64,000 nt of DNA, taken from positions 19,086,053 through 19,150,052 of the forward strand of contig NC_084816.1 in assembly GCF_963583255.1 (NCBI RefSeq). Reading direction: 5' to 3'. The DNA is from Pyrus communis (Eukaryota > Streptophyta > Magnoliopsida > Rosales > Rosaceae). Shown in pieces: positions 59,556 through 64,000 of this stretch (its first letter is position 1; each line of letters begins with the position of its first letter). The translations under genes were made by a program, and so were the position numbers. Below the pieces are notes generated by a model. That model had not been told where the DNA came from, made no database searches, and saw only the letters and a program-made list of their open reading frames with translations.

Positions 59556-62110
59556 TCATTTAGCAACTTCTTCCGGGAGGTGTGGGGAATACTTCTCCAT
59601 GAGATGGGTTAATTTGGCATCAAAATCCTTCTCCAGTTCTACCTCTTCCTCCCAATGCCTCCGCTTCATTGCAGCTTTATTGTCTACATGAGCTTTCATC
59701 AGCATGTCCCGCTCTGCCACAAATTCTTCCATCTCTTTTTCTTGAGACTTGATGAAGTTTTCAATTTCCTCCGACCTATGGCCATGAGTATGGAAGAAAT
59801 ATAAATCAAACAAACCAAGAAGCACCACATGGTTAAAAGTATTGAACCCACTACTGGGGCCCTAACTTTCTCTAGTCCACGCGTATTCTTTGACACAAAT
59901 TACCTGTATTTTTGTTCCTCTTCGGTTGAAGGGTTGAGATATGAGTGCTTCACCTTGTCACGTTCCTCCTGCTGCAGCCTCTCAAAATTTTCTTCCTTTG
60001 CATCCCTTGATTCATGAATTATCTTGATCTGGTCTTTGAAAAATTGTTCTTGCAGATACATCTTTTCACACCAAAAAGACAAACAAACAAACCAATAAAC
60101 GAAACAAAACAAAAGAGCAAGTAAATCTGCCAAAAAAAACAAACAACAAATACATACGAAATATTTGGAAGCCACAAGGAAAAACAATTGGTGGTAAACC
60201 ACGCAATATGGTGAAAAATACCAACTGTAGACAAGCCAAACCCTGATGCAAGTGTAAACTAGTTTCTACTCTAATATTGGGGCATAATTATCTGACAGCG
60301 AAACTTACCTCTTCCTTGTTCTCTTGGTGCTGCAACTTGGTCCTCTGTCTTACGATACGATTTTCCTCCGTCGTCTTCCTGAGCTTTTCACTCACTATAC
60401 CAAGAGATTCCTCAAGGGCTTTTGCATGTCTCTGTTCCTTAGCAACCTTGTTCTTAAACCACATAAGCTGTTGGTTGTCCTCACTCATTTGCCTGATTTG
60501 GTTCACAACCATCTCCTGGTATGATCTCATCTCAAATTTCAGCTTAGATTTACCTAATTAGTAATGGGAGCATGTCAGACATCCATATACAACATTTCCA
60601 GGGATCTTGATTGCAGAATAAAATTCAATGGATCAAAGTTAGCATGTGAACTTCAGAGATTTTAAGTGAAAACTCATTATTTTATGCCCAAAATGACCAT
60701 CCAAAACCAAAACACACAGAGGGCAAGGGGAAGAGAGAGGAACACACCTTGAGAATGCTGGTTAAAACTGTCCATGTCTTCTTTCATTGCCATGTACCCA
60801 TAGAGCTGTCGCTTCCCACCAGGATGAAATAAGACACGACGACGGTCCCATGCATCTCTATCAGTTCCTTGCTCTGTAAAATGCTTGTGAAGACGCTCAG
60901 CCTCCAAATAACCCCTTGCAGAGGCCTCAAAGATCAAAACGCTCATCCCACGGTGTCCTTGAGGACCATATGAGTGTCGAGCTCTCACAGCAGCATAAGA
61001 GCTGAAGTAGTCAAGAAGCTCCTGATTTCCCATGCCAATCCACTGAAATTCAAAGCAACAGAAAATGAGGGACTGGAAATGATAACAAGGCAAGGAACCT
61101 TGGCTTTATAAACAATCATGAAAATGTAAACCGACCAATACTTGAGATACGAATTTGAAAAACATAATTAATACCTTGTCATCTTCATCCTGCTCAAGTT
61201 TAGTGTTTAAGATGACAACCATAGGAGGCCAGACAATTTCATGATCTTTTTCCTCATCTTTCAAACCTTTCCATTTACCAAACGCTTCACCAGCAGGTAC
61301 AACTGTAGTTCCCTTCCTCCTCAACTCCTCATCCAAAAGCTCTGCAAGCTCTCTATGGAGCATTACCCTTTTTGATCCTTTTGTTTTGGCATGTGTCATC
61401 AGGGGCTGCAGGCCTCGGTACCAATCAATGGAACCAGGACCTCCTTGACATGCCGGACAGTGCCACTGCCTAGCAGGATCATTAATCTCATCAGCGGTTA
61501 AACTATCCAAAATCTCAAAGAATTTCTTGAACCATCTGCTATTCTTTCGAGTTTCATGGCTCTTTTCACTTGAATCCGAGTCAAACTCATCACTGAACAG
61601 CTCATCGTCGGTATCACCCGCAGCATCAGAGTTGTCATCATCATCATTGGCAGCATCAGCAGCAGCCGCATCACTGTCCTTGTCATCTTTTCCGTGGAAA
61701 TCTTCTGAACCCCTGGGTTGAGTGAAACCAGCTCTGGATTGCCAGTTCCATCCATGGTCCAGTGGAGGGGGAATCGCATTTCCTCTTCCCGCTGGTTTTC
61801 TCGTATTAGAAGTTTGTGAAGGCCAGAAGTTTCCGTCACCCCTTCCTGATCCACCATTGTTCCGCATTGGCTTCTGAGCATCGACCGGTGTCCAAGCTTT
61901 AGAATTAGAATTTTGAGCACCCCATTGTCTTGCAGCACTGCTTCCAGCTCTGTTCTTTGACTTCCTGGCAATCACCTCCCACTCTCCGTCACCCTTGGCC
62001 GAACCCAAGCTCACGTCTGCAACACCATGACTCAACTCTTCGATCTTGGGGCTACTTCCTCCCGAGACATCTTTTCCTTTGAAATTTCCACCACTTCTTC
62101 TCGCACTCAT
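59556..62110 (-). CDS. SGS3: SGS3, suppressor of gene silencing 3
   Basis: Five coding exons on the minus strand join in phase: 62110-61175, 61042-60748, 60553-60309, 60061-59904 and 59775-59556. They give 617 residues (Arabidopsis SGS3 has about 625). It starts MSARRSGGNFKGKDV. An Asp/Ser-rich acidic stretch covers about 140-185. The zf-XS finger has C218, C221 and H240 (WHCPACQGGPGSIDWY). The XS domain runs about 290-410 (EIVWPPMVVILNT, then ARHSYGPQGHRGMSVLIFEA), and a long coiled coil (about 415-617) ends the protein. SGS3 binds and protects RNA with 5' overhangs and works with RDR6 in tasiRNA and antiviral silencing bodies. Confidence 0.96.
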
Positions 62111-62760
62111 CGTACCAAACAATCCCTTTTCTGCAACACTGTTTTAAGCCAAAAAAATGCCATGAAAATATGGAAAATATTCACAGAATAATGTACATGC
62201 GTGTAATCTCCTCACAGCTACGTTTCCGATTTATTTATTTTTTTATAATAATTTTGACATGATTTTAACAAAATATAAGGAAACCCATGTCCAGTTGTCC
62301 CTTGAATTTTTTTTTACCTTTCTTCATTTTCCCATCAACCAAACAGAGCACAAAAAACAAGATTTTTAGGTCAAACGCTCAACACATAATAATAAAAGCA
62401 AAAACCCTAAAACATTTGAGTAAGCTTCCACTCCATTCACAGAAATGTGGCAGATCTAACGCTCTGGACACAGAAAATCAAAACACAAGTTCAACTCCGA
62501 TCCACATTGCTACGCCCAAAAGTTGAATATTGACAACAAAAACCCTCAAAACCCCTCTTATAAGTAGACGGTAGAGAGAGAAAAGTGAGCGATTACCTGA
62601 TGAGCAACGCCGATCGTAGTCGGAAAAGGAGTAATGTGCCTCGGAGGGAGAGATTCCCGATGGGTGGTGTGAATCACGCGCTCTCCAAGTGTAAGCGAGG
62701 TCGAGGAAGTGAGAGTGAGAGTTAGTCGTAGCAGAAGAAATGGCGTGGAAGGGAAGTCTT
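62111..62760 (-). promoter_or_regulatory. 5' leader with an intron, and promoter start, of SGS3
   Basis: On the minus strand a donor (CATCAG/GTAATCGC, near 62598) and an acceptor (TTGCAG at 62131-62136) suggest an intron of about 460 bases in the 5' UTR. The upstream leader exon lies at about 62598-62750. The start ATG at 62108-62110 is preceded by an in-frame TTG triplet that I do not use. Confidence 0.5.
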
Positions 62761-62943
62761 AAGACGAGGCCTCTTTTACTGTGAGTCCGGATTCCAAATC
62801 ATTATTAAATCTCGTTTGTTTTACATCTTTTCTTTTTCCTCTAATGGCGTGGAAGGGAAGTCTTAATCATTAAGAAGACAATGTTTTTTTTACGTGTTAA
62901 GTTGAGTCGAAACGTTATAAACATAACGAAATCAATAATTTAA
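62735..62943. repeat. Duplicated SGS3 upstream segment, proximal copy
   Basis: The sequence from GTAGCAGAAGAAATGGCG to about ATCAATAATTT recurs at 63783-64000 in direct orientation, about 1 kb away. The 16-mer ATGGCGTGGAAGGGAA also occurs twice inside each copy, about 105 bases apart, with small changes. Confidence 0.9.
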
Positions 62944-63212
62944 TATGATAACTTATTAGATCGTTATACAAGATTACAAGTGAATAACCCGTTTTAACCT
63001 GATAAGATAAAATTAAGTTTGATAATTTTAAACTACTAAAAACATTTCTACAATGTATTTAATCTCACATAAAATTTCAGAGCACATTAAGAAAACCTTA
63101 CTATAAGTGAGAGTAAAAAATTTCAAAGCAAATTAAAAATAGTAAAGCAATTTAAAAATACCAAAGCACATTAAAATTTTCGTAATATTTAATTTTACAA
63201 TTGTAAAAAATG

Positions 63213-63246
<34 letters not shown>

Positions 63247-63782
63247 AAAAGCTCGTGAACACATTATCTACACTATGACGATAGATACATCCTCGTTTAT
63301 ATTTTTAAACCCTATAAACCCTCGTGAATAGGGCTTTTAGGAGAAGTTCAAAATAAACAAAAATTCGTAATAATTAATGTAAATGTGTGAAAAGAATATA
63401 CAAAATGCTCGTAATTGTATTCTCTGCGCTTAGACAATGGTTACATTGTTATTTAGATTTTTAAAACCCTCCAAATCATCATGAATAGTGTTTATCATTT
63501 GAGTGCAAAATTAATAAAAATATCATAATATTTAACATAAAAAATGTGGAAAATCAGAAAATGTAAAAAATATATATTCAATTACTCGTAACGACAAGCC
63601 TTATAACTATTGTGAAGATGTCAACTCCGAAATTCTTTACCATAATCCATAAACCCACTATTTATATTTAATCATCGATTGTTGTTTACGCTCTATTCTT
63701 CTCACCGAATCTCGTTTTTCAATTTTTTTTTAAGCATGATCTTTTAATGGATGCAGAAACATGAACGGTTCGATATTCATGG
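62944..63782. other. AT-rich spacer between duplicated upstream segments
   Basis: No gene is visible. It contains an A-run at about 63213-63243 and several repeats of the AAATTAAAAATA type. Confidence 0.4.
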
Positions 63783-64000
63783 TAGCAGAAGAAATGGCGT
63801 GGAAGGGAAATCTTAGGACAAGGCCTCTTTTATTGTGATGTTGGGTCTGGATTCCAAATCATTATTAAATCTCGTTTGTTTTATATATTTTCTTTTTCTT
63901 CTAATGGCGTGGAAAGGAAGTCTTAACCATTAGAAAGACAATGTCTCTTTTACGTGTTAAGTTGACTCGAAACGTCATAAAAATAACGAGATTAATAATT
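63783..64000. repeat. Duplicated SGS3 upstream segment, distal copy
   Basis: A close copy of 62735-62943 that runs off the window edge. It has small insertions (GATGTTGG near 63838) and several substitutions. Confidence 0.88.

Overview
The window reads as nuclear DNA of a woody dicot. AT-rich intergenic DNA, intron-split genes with clean GT/AG borders, proline-free CT-rich leaders and dense nested transposons all fit. The SINE, the MITEs with GGTTTGGTA-type ends and the copia and solo-LTR ends look like families I associate with apple and pear (Rosaceae, Maleae). That species guess is inference; the sequence itself only proves a plant.

The intact protein genes form an ordinary housekeeping and development set at the two ends and in the middle. 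(1) 2402-8435 (+) is an ATG18f-like autophagy protein (WD40 propeller plus BCAS3 region) in seven coding exons, with an extra intron immediately after the stop. (2) 41338-46100 (+) is a GAUT12/IRX8-like family-8 glycosyltransferase in six exons. (3) 46959-47907 (-) is a DUF1995 protein carrying two apparent frameshifts. (4) 48648-51487 (-) is an ILR3-like (bHLH105, group IVc) transcription factor in five exons. (5) 59556-62110 (-) is SGS3, the zf-XS/XS/coiled-coil partner of RDR6, in five coding exons.

Between the ATG18f gene and GAUT12 (about 9-39 kb) lies a decayed coiled-coil NLR resistance-gene cluster. It contains a CC-only ORF (10666-11073), a truncated second copy (15347-15494), a CC gene fused straight to LRRs with the whole NB-ARC missing (22037-23209), and a pseudogene split by a retrotransposon (29017-29462 plus 38705-39297). 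The first two belong to a tandem segmental duplication: copy A about 10931-14578, copy B about 15347-20828. Copy B is preceded by a duplicate of the ATG18f 3' intron (14785-15341). A third, older relative lies at about 24570-25510.

Mobile DNA is layered in a readable order. A long-TIR element (12105-13075) was present before the tandem duplication. After it, copy B took in a hAT element (17126-19048, 8-bp target duplication) that carries exons of a Rab7/RABG3 gene. The split NLR pseudogene holds a young Ty1/copia element (29463-38704, 252-bp LTRs with three differences). That element in turn holds a hAT-type element (33439-37727, 8-bp target duplication) filled with about 8.8 tandem units of 338 bp. 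A 2463-bp solo LTR sits at 25817-28279. GAUT12 intron 1 holds two related MITEs in opposite orientation and two tail-to-tail SINEs. At 52-56.5 kb a MuDR-like transposon with long inverted ends interrupts an F-box gene inside its F-box.

The strongest candidates for something new are the Rab7-carrying hAT (a Pack-hAT), the satellite-like array growing inside a non-autonomous hAT, and the NLR derivatives that lost the nucleotide-binding domain by a microhomology deletion. I see no CRISPR, no bacterial-type operon and no intact transposase for any of the hAT elements. All homology calls are from memory of protein families; no database search was possible.
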